Assembly: GCA_024036415.1 (NCBI GenBank)
Contig: JAMWET010000608.1
Span: 186,001 to 250,000 of the forward strand
Length of the DNA: 64,000 bases
Direction: 5' to 3'
Origin: Prochilodus magdalenae
Lineage: Eukaryota; Chordata; Actinopteri; Characiformes; Prochilodontidae
The notes below the pieces were generated by a model, which made no database searches, was not told the DNA's origin, and saw only the letters and a list, made by a program, of their open reading frames with translations. Shown piece after piece: positions 11,957 to 25,871 of this stretch (position 1 is the stretch's first letter; every line of letters begins with the position of its first letter). A program made the translations under genes and the position numbers.

Positions 11957-14900
11957 TATTGGACAATTCATATACATATACATACTAATGCATACCTATT
12001 TTCGCATGAAATTTTGTCAGTGTTTGGAAATTTACGGAAGGTTCTTTTTCCTCCAGGTGGTGCATCACGACCCCTGCAGAGGAGGAGCAGGCCACTGGAA
12101 CAGTCTTTACCGCTTTAAACATCTGGCGACGGGCAACTACCTTGCAGCAGAGGTAAACAACCCATTTAAGAACTGAAAGCAGCATGCCATCCAGTGTTTA
12201 TCCAGTGTGTGAGTGTAATTGATGGTTTCATTTCCCTTTTCTTTAGGAGAACCCTGGCTACAAAGGGGACAGCAATGAACTGCAACCAGTGGTAGGCTCC
12301 TGTGTTAAAACTGCGGTATAAATGTTCACCACAATGGCGTTAAATGTTATTATTGCATTTATGTGGTCATTTTGCTTTAGTCATTTCACCTGTTTGTGTC
12401 TCTGCATGTTCTTTAGACTGAAACAGAGACTAAGAGGAGTAATAAGAGGAGTCTGGGTGAGAGAATAAAATATAAACTGGTCGCGGTGCCTCATGGGAAT
12501 GACATCGCCTCACTTTTTGAACTGGACCCTACTACTCTGCAGAAGACGGACTCATTTGTGCCAAGGTGATGTGCTGTTGCTCTAATGAGGAGCTATAGAA
12601 ATGTTTATGTGATGACATCCGTCAGAGAGTTTATGATGTATCAGACCAGTCATGGTAGCTTAGAAACTTTATAACTCTTAACTCACATATTCTTCTGTCC
12701 TGTTTTTTGTTATCCCGTTGACAGAAACTCTTATGTGCGATTACGTCACCTGTGCACAAACACATGGATCCAGAGCACCAATGTGCCCATAGACATAGAT
12801 GAAGAAAGACCCATTCGCTTGATGGTGAAAACCTCTCTCTTTTGTATCAGCTAATCACCCTCCTTTATAGTTTAATAGTTAATAGTTTAAAACAAAACCT
12901 CTTTTGAATGATTTAAAGCACAACAAATGCTTTGGTATAACTTTCATACTTTATATTGTATCTCTGTCTCTATCTGTACAACTGCCTTGAATTTCCCTCT
13001 GGGATCAATAAAGTATCTATCTATCTATAACTCCTGAAAAACTAACATACGAGTTATGCAGCCAAGTGCTGGTGTGTATACATTTTTAGTAAAGTTTAAA
13101 GGGTTTAAATATTTCTAAATTCCAAAATTCCTGTTTTGCCTTATTTTATATTGGTTACATTGATCACATCACGGGTATCTAATGTGTGCACAGCTACATG
13201 TTTCCATAAAAGCGCTTTAAGCTCTTTCTTTTCTTCCCCTTCGTGCAGCTGGGTACATGCCCCACAAAAGAGGATAAAGAGGCTTTTGCCATCGTCTCTG
13301 TGCCTGTCATGGAGATTCGAGATCTAGACTTTGCTAATGATGCCAGCCTCATGCTGAGCAACGTGGTGGACAAGTTCAGTGCTGGGTTCATCAGTCAGAA
13401 TGACAGGAGGTAAAATCAGTACACTGAAATCATAGCGCACAATGTGAAAACAGAGCTCACAAAGTAGCTCAATTTACAATGCTTGTGGGGTTATATATAC
13501 TGATAATAGCAATAGCTCATTTTCCAACCTCTCTTTATCTTTTGGAATCAAATAGGTTGCTTTTTTCAGAACTGTGCCTGACATATGCATATTGGCTTTG
13601 TTCTGATTGGCTGCTTTTGCAGTCCAAACTGAAACACTTCTTATAACTTTAAATGAATGGGTGGGGCTAAACTGCTGTAGGCTGTTACATTATGGACCCA
13701 TTAAAAATGCTATAAACGGAAAAACAGTAATAAGAAGTCTTGATGCCATGGAGCTTTAGGAAGCCTTTTTAGGGAGTTGTATTTAGTAAGTTGGGCTGCT
13801 ATCTAATACAGAGGTCACATGTACAAAATGTTTAGGCTGCATAAAAGGAGACCACATCATCTATAGTGTAGTTGGCAAGATTAGTATAACTATATCTACA
13901 GTTCGGCTATACTGATGGTTATGCACAGGGCTGTTCTGTAGTACTGTAGTTAAATGCTTTTTGTCTTCATTGTGTAGGTTTGCGATTAAGCTGCTGGAGG
14001 ATCTGGTGTTTTTTGTGGTGGATCAGATAAACAGTGGGCAGCCTGTGCTGGAGGTGGTGAATAACAAACCCAACCGCGAGCGACAGAAACTCATGCGGGA
14101 GCAGAACATTCTTAAACAGGTTTTTACTTTTGAAATCTCTACCTGATTAAAGAACAGGCTAACCCCCTTACCCATTGCACAAATCCATTTCCAGCCTTGC
14201 CCTAGGACGTTTATTATTAAATACAGCATGTCCAAGTTTATTGTGTCCCATTAAATTATTAATATTCTTCTATTCATCTCCAGGCGTGATAAGTAATTTA
14301 ACTTGATTTCACTTTTTCCAGATATTTGGGATCATAAAGGCTCCTTTTAAAGATAAAGGAGGAGAAGGCCCTCTGCTGAGGCTGGAGGAACTGTCTGATC
14401 AGAAGAACGCTCCATATCAGTACATGCTCCGACTGTGCTATAGAATCCTTCGCCACTCTCAAGAAGACTACCGCAAGAACCAGGTGCAAACACGCACAAC
14501 AGTGCCACATGGGTTAAAAGATGGTGTTTTAATGACAGCATTTTAGGACATTAGTGTGAAATTTACTGGAAATCCTTTGTAAGGATTTGTCTAAAAACAA
14601 AGCATTCGAATGGGGCCTTGAATTTACTGTCCTGGGTAGAAGGTTTTACATTTTGAAGAGACTCTTTAAAGTTGACAGAGGTTCTCCATGCATGCACATC
14701 TTTAAAGAACCGGTCACTGAAATTCTTAAGGTGGTTTCTCTAGTACATTGCTTCAGAGACTTTATGACAACTTTGTTTTTAATGGGTGGATAATAAATGT
14801 ACTGTAGTGATATAAAAAATAATAAATAAAAACAAACCTAGAGTGAAATGAATTAATGCAAGGAGCTTCAAGTTGAAACCTCTTGTCTTCTTCTTTTCTG

Positions 14901-17900
14901 TCCTCCACCAGGAGTACATAGCCAAGCAGTTTGGTGTGATGCAGTCTCAGATTGGCTATGACATTCTTGCTGAAGACACCATTACAGCTCTGCTGCACAA
15001 CAATCGGAAACTGCTAGAAAAGCACATCACCAAGACTGAGGTGGAGACGTTTGTCAACCTAGTGCGAAGAAACAGGGAGCCCAGGTTAGTACTTCTACAA
15101 TACTTATAATTCACTAAAAGTCCTTGTGAGTAGCTTTTAGGTCCATGTTAATATAAAAGCTTCAGTGAGGGAAAAAAAAAGTGAATTAGGTGAATAGCTT
15201 TGCTATTGAATGCTGTACATCATATCACTGTGTGGTGCATGTTTTATTGACTCTGTACTTTGTTCTAAAGGTTTCTGGACTACTTGTCAGACCTGTGTGT
15301 ATCGAACAATGTAGCCATACCAGTGACGCAGGAGCTGATCTGTAAGTGTATGCTGGACCCCAAAAACCAGGATATTCTAATCAAAACAGAGTGAGTACAT
15401 TTCTAAACATGTTAACCTTTGAAGGTTTTAGCCGTAATACTTGCCATAAAGCAACCTCCAAATAATATAACTAGTTATGAATATGAACAATATTTTAATA
15501 TATTCCTGTGTGTGTGTATATGTGCAGGCGACGAGCCCCTAAGGAAGGCCATCACCATACTGAGTATATTGAAGAGTTTGGAGAGGAGGATGAGGTTTGG
15601 TTAATCTGGATGGATAAAGCAAATGAAACTCAAGAGAAAAGCATCCGGGCACTTGCCCAAGAAGCCAGACAAGGAAATGCCCATGACGAGAACGTATTAA
15701 CATACTACAGGTATTTCTTTTGTGAATAAAAGGAAGGAAAACTGCTCAAGTTTCATAATTGTTTACTGTAAACAAAGCATTTGAGGAACTGTAGCAACAT
15801 TTAAAGCCTATATATTTTATGTATGTACCCTATTTTGGACCCATTGGTACATCTCTTTCTTTCCCAGGTACCAGCTAAAGCTTTATGCACGTATGTGTTT
15901 GGATCGCCAGTATCTGGCCATAGATGAAATCTCCAAGCAGCTGGATGTGGAATTGATTTCCCTCTGCATGATGGATGAGGTTCTTCCATGTGACCTGCGG
16001 GCCTCTTTCTGCAGACTCATGCTACATGCCCATGTGGACCGCGATCCTCAGGAACTGGTAACACCTGTCAAATTTGCTCGACTATGGACTGAAATCCCCA
16101 CCTCCATCACCATCAAAGAGTAAGATCATCTTCTCATTGAGAAGGTTTACATTCACTTCATAATACGACAACTGCAATAACTGCAGTAAATCAGATGTTG
16201 TAACCCACTTAACATGTTTATATGTAATTGAGAAAAAAGATAAAGACTTGACTCGTCTACATGAGTGTGGCAGTGATTGGATTTTTGCTTTGCAGCCAGC
16301 CAAAAAAGAAACGTGATGTAAATGTAACATAAAGCTTAAATTTCCCAATTTAAAGTTGCTTTACCTGAAATTATTAACATATATCGCAGAGGATATTGAG
16401 AATATTTACATTCACCCATGTTAAATGCTGCTTGCTCATTTCCAGTATCACAGTTTTTGCGCATGCACAGCCTGAGAAATCTGAACGAAATCCAAGTAAG
16501 AGGATACATGCACTGGAAAACCCTGAAAGGATTACAGAGCTAATAGCTAGCTCATTTTGTTGGGTTTCATAAGTGGATTTGTAGGCCTTAATGACCACTT
16601 GAATAATTAGATAACTGCAGAAATCAGATTATGATCGGATTATTAGTTAGAAGTAGACTATTGTGACTAACCATAGGATGGCACTTAAGCATGTTAGCCC
16701 CGCAGTGATATCAATTCCATTTGGAGCAGTGTGCATTCTTTTCCAAATAACATTACAAAACAACCGTTAAATTTTATTAGTGAATTAAGTTTTGTAGTGC
16801 TTGGTAATGTAGGGATGTGATTATACAAATCTACATTTAAGACCTTTTCTTACAGTTATGATTCGCATATGGATCACTCGAGGGACAACAAAAAGAACAA
16901 GTTTGCCGACACAATGGGTTTCATGGAGGATTACCTCAACCTTGTTCTTCATGACGATCTACCATTTGCTGATGAAGAGAAAAACAAACTGACATATGAG
17001 GTAACAAAATTCTTTAGTTTTGTAGGCTGTGTATCAAAAAGGGCTTTGCACACAATTGCTTTAGGCCCTTAAAACTCAAGGCTTATTGCATTGTATATCT
17101 TTAGCAGTTATGTGCAAAACATACTTAACCTTTAATAGTTTGAGTGAAGAATTTAAAAATGGGCCCAGCTGTCCATTTAATTTCACAGATATTTGATATG
17201 AAAAATTGGTACATAATTTTTCTCATTATATTCTGCATTGTGAAATTGTTGTACTGGAATGCAAAACTGTGACAATGCTCATTCTGGAGACGTGGCAGTG
17301 CATAGCAAGGAGTAGGCATTCTATTAATTATGCCATTTATTGCATCTGCATTGGTTAAACCCCAACATTTGTACACAATCAGCACTAATCATCACCCCAC
17401 TCCAGCACTCCTGCTGCCTTCCTGCTCCAGTGTCATTAGAAGTTGTGCAACAAGATGATTAGAGACTAATTTTCCATCATTCGGATGTTGTTCAAAATAT
17501 TGTAATACCGAATCATGGACCCAGTATTGTCAGTCAGACTTATTTGTTGTAGTGTATGATTACACCCCACTTAAGATGCCATCCAGAGTGATTTGATGTG
17601 GTGTAGAGAAACTGTGGAGGCAGAAAATTTGGTGGCAGTAAGAACCTAGGAACACAATGTCTACAACGCAGATGCATATACACACATTGTCAAAGGAATA
17701 GATTCACCTAGAAGGAAGTGTGGGATGGTAATGCTATTGGGAAGGAGGATAAAGATTACCAGAAACAATAAATGATGGTAGATTTAGACTGATATGGGCA
17801 ATATTTATTGAGCTACACATACAGAAGTAGTGTCTCTCAGTATGTCGCCAGGCTGTTCAGAATGACCGCTTATGTTTAGAAAGTTACATCTCGCTGAATT

Positions 17901-20900
17901 TAGTAGAAATGAAAAAGGTGGATGGAATTCACCCTTTGAGGGTTTCAATGTCTATGTCTTGTTTCAGGTGGTGAGCCTGGCAAGGCATTTGATCTATTTT
18001 GGCTTCTACAGCTTCTTTGAGCTGTTGCGACTGACACGCACTCTTCTTGGCATCATTGACTGCATTCCAAACCCTTCCATGGTTTCTCCGATGATTCACG
18101 ATGATAGCAGTAAGTCCTGATAAATCACAGTAATTGGGAAGGTCTGGAAAGAAGTTTTGAATTACGCTTTTGTTAGACAAGGCCACTGTGTTATTATGCC
18201 ACTCTGCAGAAGGGAGAATGCAAAAAGTGTCAACTGTCATTGACTCCCACTTGTGGAAACTAAACAGTCCTGCACAAAATTGAACAAACCAATTTCCAGA
18301 TAGCATCACTACATTTTTTTGCTATACTTTAAAGTACATCTGTGGAAATATTGATAGTAAATTACTTCAGTTATTAGATTACAAATTTTATTAACATACT
18401 TTTTTTCGTTCCAGGCAAGAACATACGGCGCTCCATCCACGGAGTGGGCCAGATGATGTCCACCATGGTGCTAAGCAGAAAGCAATCCATAATATCTATC
18501 CCAGGTCGCCCTATCATAGGTTTGGATGGACAGACTCGCACTAAGGACAGCATTAACAACCAGGATATTACAGTCATGGACACCAAGCTGAAGATCCTGG
18601 AGATTTTACAGGTCTAATGTTACTCTCATGTTTATGCAGATTCTGAATCTGTTTGATCCAGATTAATCCCAATGTCAAATTCTCTGCTTGTTGTTTTGCA
18701 GTTCATCCTGAATGTGCGGCTGGACTATCGGCTTTCATTCCTGCTCTCCGTCTTTAAGAAAGAGTTTGTGGAGGTGTATCCAATGGCAGATGCAGATGCT
18801 GTGTCAGCAATGGAGAGTGCAGGTAAGTGATATCAGAAGAGTAACCGATAATTATGTGTGGGGGTGCAAAATACTACTACTGTGATTATATTCCTACATA
18901 TTATTATACAGAAGTCACAGATTACTCCTAATTTATTTTATTTGGAGTCAAAACACCCGCTGAGTTCAGACTGTTTATTTTTAGCGTCATTACACAAGCC
19001 TACAAGGAAAGCTCAACAACTCAATATCATATTGTCCATAATGAGCGAGCCTAGCCTTAGGGCTTTATTATACTGCATTCTTTCCAGAAGCTTTTAACCA
19101 TAGAGGTTTTTAATTGTAAAGACCTCTAAAGTTCAGTTTTAAAAGAGGTTTGTATGTTCTGCTTCACTTGATCCAAATGATCCCAGTTATGAATTTAGAC
19201 TTTAGATTTAAACAGCAATTTTAGATAGCAATTTAGAAATTTAGGCTAACGTTCTCCTTTCCTGATTGTGACAGTCTTGATTGTCTACCAGTTATTGCAG
19301 TTTTTATTTTAATATGCAGCTTTTTTTGGAAACTCTCAGCTTTAATTTATCCAGACACCCATAAAAGCACTATTCTTAAACTGTGATTGGAAAAGATGTT
19401 CACAACGCACAATATACACTTTGATGATTGGCTGGACAGCTCATTTACATATCTAGGTCTTCCGTGAAATCAGTATTGCAGAAGCCAATATTGCAGTAAT
19501 GACTAACAAACATTTACTAATTAAAACAACTCCAGATTAATCAAACCTCATATCCTAATTACAAGTAATTACACTAAACTAGTTGAGTGGAAGTAGTAGT
19601 TACGTAGTGATTGAGGGTTTTCAGAGTTTCTGTCTTCCACAGCATCCATCAACTTACAGCACATAGGAGAGCAGGCAGAGGCTATGTTTGGAATTGGGTA
19701 AGCAACAGCCTTCTTTTCCTCCACGCTCAGCACTGATTGGTGGTCGTCATGGTAGGTACTTTATGGGATCTTTGTTCTGCTCTTTAGGAAGGCCAACAGT
19801 ATTTTAGAAGTGGATGATGAGGGAGGTCGAATGTTTCTCCGAGTGCTTATTCATCTCATCATGCATGACTATCCTCCGCTGGTCTCGGGGGCACTGCAGC
19901 TCCTCTTCAAACACTTCAGCCAGAGACAGGAGGTCCTACACACTTTCAAACAGGTTAGCCACAACATCAGCTTGTATAAAGTATAAATTGTAGCTGTCTG
20001 TAAAAATCCTTTATATTTTTTATTTCTTTACCCAATTTAAAATGCCAAATACTATTTACACTGCATTCACATCTCATAAGTGGGAAATGAGCACACAAAG
20101 ACGCGGCATGTCTAGAACAGTGTTTCTCAACTCTGGTCCTGGGGGAAATCGGCTCTGCACATTTTAGCGCTTTCCCTGCTCCCTACACACCCCATTCAGT
20201 TATCGGCTCATTAACAAGCCCTTTCAGAACTGCAGGGAGTGTTTTAACGGAGGAGAATCCACTAAAATGTGCAGGACAGGGAGCCTCCAGGGCCAGGGTT
20301 GAGAAATGCTGGACTAGAGATCACATAACAACAATCTTAAATCTTAATCTTGATCATTTGTGAAAAGACCTTGCCTTGCTTGACTTTTTTTGTTCTTTTC
20401 TGTTTGCATTTAGGTGCAGCTCCTCATTTCTGAGCAGGATGTGGACAACTACAAGCTCATTAAACGTGACCTGGATCGCCTGCGCATGATGGTGGAGAAG
20501 TCTGAGCTCTGGGTAGAAAAGAAAGGCAGCTCGGGAGGAGAGGGAAAGAAAGATAAGGGAGAGGTGAAAGCAATGCTCTTTAAGCTACACATAGTTTTAC
20601 CCTATGGTGGATTGACTGCCTTCTGCCCAATGAGCACTGGGGTGGGCTCCACCACCGTCCGCTGCCAGAAGGATAAGCGGCTCAGAAAATGAATGATGAA
20701 TAAATGTCTACTAGAAATGTTTGTTTCTGTTAACACACACTCACAAGCTAAATTTAAGGAATGTTTAACAAAAGTGCTTTTCCTCCAAGGCTGCAGCTGA
20801 TGAACTTCCTGTGTCCCAGAAGGAAAAGCGTGAGAAGAGCAATGAAAACTATGAAGAAGTCAAAAAGGTATGTCTCACTGTGAATACATGGATGAATAGT

Positions 20901-23900
20901 GGGACATGTGGATTGATATGGGTGTGTCAGCTGTGATAAAACCTCAAAATTCGGGAATAAAGAAAGGGTGCTAAAATGCCCAAAACAATAACAGAATGTA
21001 ATGCCTCTGATATGTCACGTCTTCTGAGCTTCATTGTGTAGTTCTGATAAAAACTGCCTGAGCTTTCCTACATTTTCAGCACACTAACACAAACCAAGAA
21101 AAGGAGAGAGCGAGGAGGCAGTAAGGGATGGGTGGAACGGGCGTGATTATCTGAGCATCCAGATAACCAGACTCATCTTGTGTTTATGTATGGCTATGTC
21201 CAAAGCCAGTGTGGGACTGTGAACATTTACATATCTCTAGAATAACATTGGAAACCCCTTAGGCATGCTATCAGAAATTTGCATTTTAACAGCTGTGTTT
21301 TTTTTCCTGGTATGTGAGCAAAAAAAAACCTTTACAACCCCTTAATTTCTGCATTGTTAGTGTGATCTGCAGACCTGACAGTAGGTAGGAGACTGACAAC
21401 CTAACAAACTAGGTTAACTTAATGCCACTCACAGTTTGTTCAGTTTGTTCAGTGCAGGGCTAGACATTCATCACCATCAGGAATCAGGGGTAATATTGTT
21501 TGACTGATATGCAAGTTGGCATGGTGACAGAAAGGGTAGCCCTGGGTTCTAGTTCCGGCTGGGGTGTCCTTGGTCCTTTCTTTGTGGAGTTTGCCTTATT
21601 TGTTTTCTGTGAGGGTCCCTCCAGGTGCTATAGTTTCCTCCCACAGTCCGAAGACTTGTTGTCAGGTGAATTGGAGATGCTAAATTGCCCCCCTAGGTGT
21701 GAGTGTGTGTGAATGAAGGTGTATATCTGTTCATCTGCCCTGCAATGGATTGGCGACCTGTTTCCTGCCTTCTGCCTGCTAAACACTGGGATCGGCTATA
21801 GCACCCCATCCGCGACCCAGCAGGCTAAATTGTTTTAGAAGATGAGTGAGATGAGTGAATGAGATGAGTGAATGAGATGAGTGAATGAGTGAGTGAGTGA
21901 GTGAGTGAGTGAGTGAGTGAGTGAGTGAGTGAGCGAGTGAATGGATGAGTGAGAGAGATGAGTGAGTGAGTGAGTGAGTGAGTGAGTGAGTGAGTGAGAT
22001 GAGTGAGTGAGATGAGTGAGTGAGATGAGTGAGTCGGATGAGTGAGTGAGAGAGTGAGTGAGTGAGTGAGATGAGTGAGTGAGTGAGTGAGATGAGTGAG
22101 GTAAGTGAGAAGTGAGTCAGATGAGTGAGTGAGATGAGTAAGAGAGTGAGTGAGATGAGTGAGTGAGATGAGTGAGTGAGATGAGTGAGTGAGTGAGATG
22201 AGTGAGAGAGAGTGAGAGAGAGTGAGATGAGTGAGAGAGAGTGAGATGAGTGTGAGTGAGATGAGTGAGTGGAGTGAGTGGAGTGAGTTGAGTGAGTGGA
22301 GTGAGTGAGTGAGTGAGTCAGTGAGTGGAGTGAGTGGAGTGAGTGGAGTGAGTGAGTGAGTGAGTGAGTGAGTCAGTGAGTGAGTGGAGTGAGATGAGTG
22401 AGTGAGTGAATGTGATTTGAGGGTCGTTCGTTGTTTGGATGGTTTGTAAAGTAGTGTTTAAATTTCAGTTAGATTGATGCCATTTACTGTTATGAACATG
22501 TGTCTCTCTAAAGGAATGTGCTTTAGTTCATTTTTCCATTTGAAAATGAAACTTCTCAACTTTCATCCTCAGATTTTGGAGAGTTTGAATAGGATGTGCA
22601 GCTCTGGAGTGTTTAAGAAGCAGCAGAGGCTTCTGAAGAATATGGGTGCCCATAAAGTCATGCTGGACCTGCTTCAAGTTTCCTATGACAGGGTGTGTAT
22701 ATTTTATGTAGAAAACGTAAGATAAACAGCAGAGTAATCTCATCAGCCACAAACCAAAAGCTTACTTAAGCTGTAACAAGCGTTCCTTTGTGTAGTTGCT
22801 CCTCCCCCTTTTGGCTGCAGCTACCTGTAGGTGAACTCGGGGAGGAACACTTATCACATGCTTGAGGGCAAGACCTTTAGACCTCCACTTTAAGGCAGCG
22901 ACCGTATAATGAAGAATGTTGTACATTACTTAAGGTAGTAGGTTGTCTTCTCATGCCGTTGCTGTAACTTTGGTTTTCTCTTTTGACAGAATGATAAGAA
23001 AATGCAGGAGATCATTAAGTTCACCCACCTTTTCCTGCAGAAGTTTTGCAATAAGAACCCGGAAAACCAGGCTCTCCTCCACAAACACCTTAACCTCTTC
23101 CTTACCCCTGGAGTAAGAGCGCTCATATGATTTTTAAAGCTTTGTCTTGTTCTGTATAGTAGATCTACTACATACGTGTTATAACAGTAAATTAGCTACA
23201 TTTAAAATGATTGCCAAAAAATGTATTTCTTATTTATATCCCACTTGTAAGCAAGCATAGAACTTCTATTGGTAAGTGCACACTTTAGATACTACACCTG
23301 TTATTTGTTAGGATATGAATATGACTGTGCATACATGTTTTTTTTAAAACAGCAATCATCCCTTACATTCATCCCTTACGTCCTTACAGGACAAAAAAAA
23401 TAGTCACCTATGACTGAAACGTACCTAATAGAGTACAATACCTCCACAGGCACATATAACAGCTGTGATTGGATTTGTTATGGACTGGAGGTTGGCAACA
23501 TCAATGTCCAGCCACTCTTGCCTCAAAGAATTCTGCAGTTGGGCCAGATTTGGTAGATGGTTGGTGTAGCTCAGTGGGTTACTCAGGGTGTCACCTTTAC
23601 ATGTGGGAGCCTGGGGTTCGAATCCCAGTCTGGGTGACTATGCTGAGCTACACCAATAAGAGTCCTTGGTCAAGACTCCTAACACTATGTTGGCCTACCT
23701 GTAATCCTTATCCTTGTAATTTGCTCTGGATAAGAGCGCCAGCTAAATGCTGTAAATGGTAGATGTGTTCCCTGGCATAATTCTGACAAGAATTTTCTGT
23801 AGACTGGCATTTATTTGTCACTGCTGGTAGACGTGTATGACCATACAATTCCATACACCTGCAAATTCAGCTACTTCTTTCGCACTATTCATAAACATCT

Positions 23901-25837
23901 GCTTAGTGAACCGTTTTCCATACATGGAACAAGGACATTCACTGTGCTGTACCACCTCTTCTCAATCTATGAATTGCGTCACTCACACCAAGCAGGTATT
24001 TAAAGCCCAAATATCCTTATGCAAAGGCATCTTTTTACTGATGAGGACATACTTCTCTTTTTACTAAGGAGTTACTACCACCTTAAACATGCAGTGTGAC
24101 ACATTTTTTTGTCCGGTGAACATTATTTCATTACCAACATTATAATTAAATATGCACTTCCACAGACTTACAGGGTTCAACCTGTCATGTACTGCACGTG
24201 TATGGTGTAGGTGACTGGTATTCCTGTAGTGCCTATGTTGACGGGTCTCACCGTCTCCCTTTCATTTCTTCGTAGGTCCTAGAGGCAGAGACGGTGCAGC
24301 AGATCTTCAATAATAACTACCTGCTGTGTACAGAGATCAGCGAGGCTGTGCTACAGCACTTCATCAACTGCCTGGCCACTCATGGGCGGCATGTGCAGTA
24401 CCTCAATTTCCTATACACCATTGTTAAGGCTGAGGGAAAGTATGTGAAGAAATGCCAGGATATGATCATGACTGAGGTAATGGATAGTGACTACAGTACA
24501 GTATGATGATTAAGGCTGTGGAAACAATGCAGTTTTTCACTGTTGTGTGTGTAACAGGAGAACATTATAAAACCACAGCGCTTGAAGACACATGACACAT
24601 CACTTTTATTTTTCTCCAGCGGGGTCATACACGATCAATCGAACGATCATAGATTATTTTTCTCCATTCTTTTCTCAAATATAAACATTACCAAATCCCA
24701 CCCACACTCTACCGCTTCCCCCAGGGTGTGGGGGCAGGGCTTCCTGCTCTTAGGTAGACAGTGGAGAGCGTAGATTTTACTGGGACATTAAAGCATAATG
24801 TCTTTTTTCATCCTCTTAATTGCTATATTATCAAGAGATATTAGTTTAGATTCTGGTGGCACCATGGCCTATAATGGCACCTTTGTAAGTTGAGGGTTAT
24901 AAGGCTGTGCAGAAAGTAGAAAGTTGATTTTTTTTCCCAGTTAGGCAGCACCATCAAGTCATATTCTAGAAACAATGCACCAAAAACTTTGTAATAGCAA
25001 TCTCAGATCATAATATTCTAATGGATTTCATGTTTTTACCCCTTCTAATTGGTGAAATACACAAAGGCACGGACTGTTAACCTCTAACACTTCATCTGCT
25101 CTATATCACAGTTAACAAATGCGGGTGATGATGTGGTGTTGTTCTACAACGATAAAGGATCCTTCGAAACAATGCTGGAGCTGATGGCCGATTCTAGAGA
25201 AGGCATACAGGAGAACAGTCCACTCCGCTACCACATATCTCTCGTGGAACTGCTGGCTGCATGCGCCGAGGGCAAAAATGTTTACACCGAGATCAAATGC
25301 ACATCACTGCTGCCCCTAGAGGATGTGGTTAGAGTTGTGACCCATGAGGACTGTATTACTGAGGTAGCAGGATGTTCCTAAGTAATGTTGTTGCTAATTT
25401 TCAAAAATAGAACTCTTGATTACTGTTAATGAAGGTTTTAAAAGTCTTGTGCTTGTTAAGCTACATTACATGAAAATTCACTAAAATGGTATTTACTAAG
25501 CATATTATTATGACAAACCAACGACTGAGTTAGAACTACTAATAAGTTTGGAAATGGGTTATACGTTATAAGTATCCATGTACACTACTAGTTAGAACTA
25601 TAGACACAGGAACTCGGTTGTAGCTAAAAGCTTGGCTTTAGAATAAAAATGAAGAAATTGAACTATAAAGTAGCACATATGGAATTATGCAGTTTATCTT
25701 AAAAAAAACACAAAATAGACCTTTACAGGAGGATGGAATAGCTTTCTTAACCTGTAATGGAGGTTGATAGAAGGCTTTTAAAGCAATTTTGGACCAATTC
25801 AGTTGGTATGTCCATCATGAATATTCACTAAATTGTA

Positions 25838-25871
<34 letters not shown>

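Larger units (their letters stand above)
20868..22572 (+). other. itpr3 intron before exon 28
   Basis: A 1.7-kb intron containing a SINE-type repeat (about 21555-21845) running into a GAGT-rich satellite (about 21840-22411). No exon is recognised. Confidence 0.75.
23113..24275 (+). other. itpr3 intron holding a transposon with a nested SINE
   Basis: Most of this intron is a Tc1-like element (23384-24117) into which a SINE has inserted (23560-23756). The remainder is unremarkable. Confidence 0.8.

Noticed and set aside
11709..12176. A 155-codon open frame crossing the (TA)n repeat
   Set aside because: It runs through intron, microsatellite and exon 9 in a frame that merges with the real exon only at its end. 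The Ile/Tyr repeat is a translated TA tract.
23560..23640. A tRNA gene suggested by A-box- and B-box-like motifs
   Set aside because: The sequence lacks a proper cloverleaf and acceptor stem. It continues into a V-domain tail and has a 9-bp target duplication, so it is a SINE head. The same holds for the heads at 42490-42697, 55331 and 63475.
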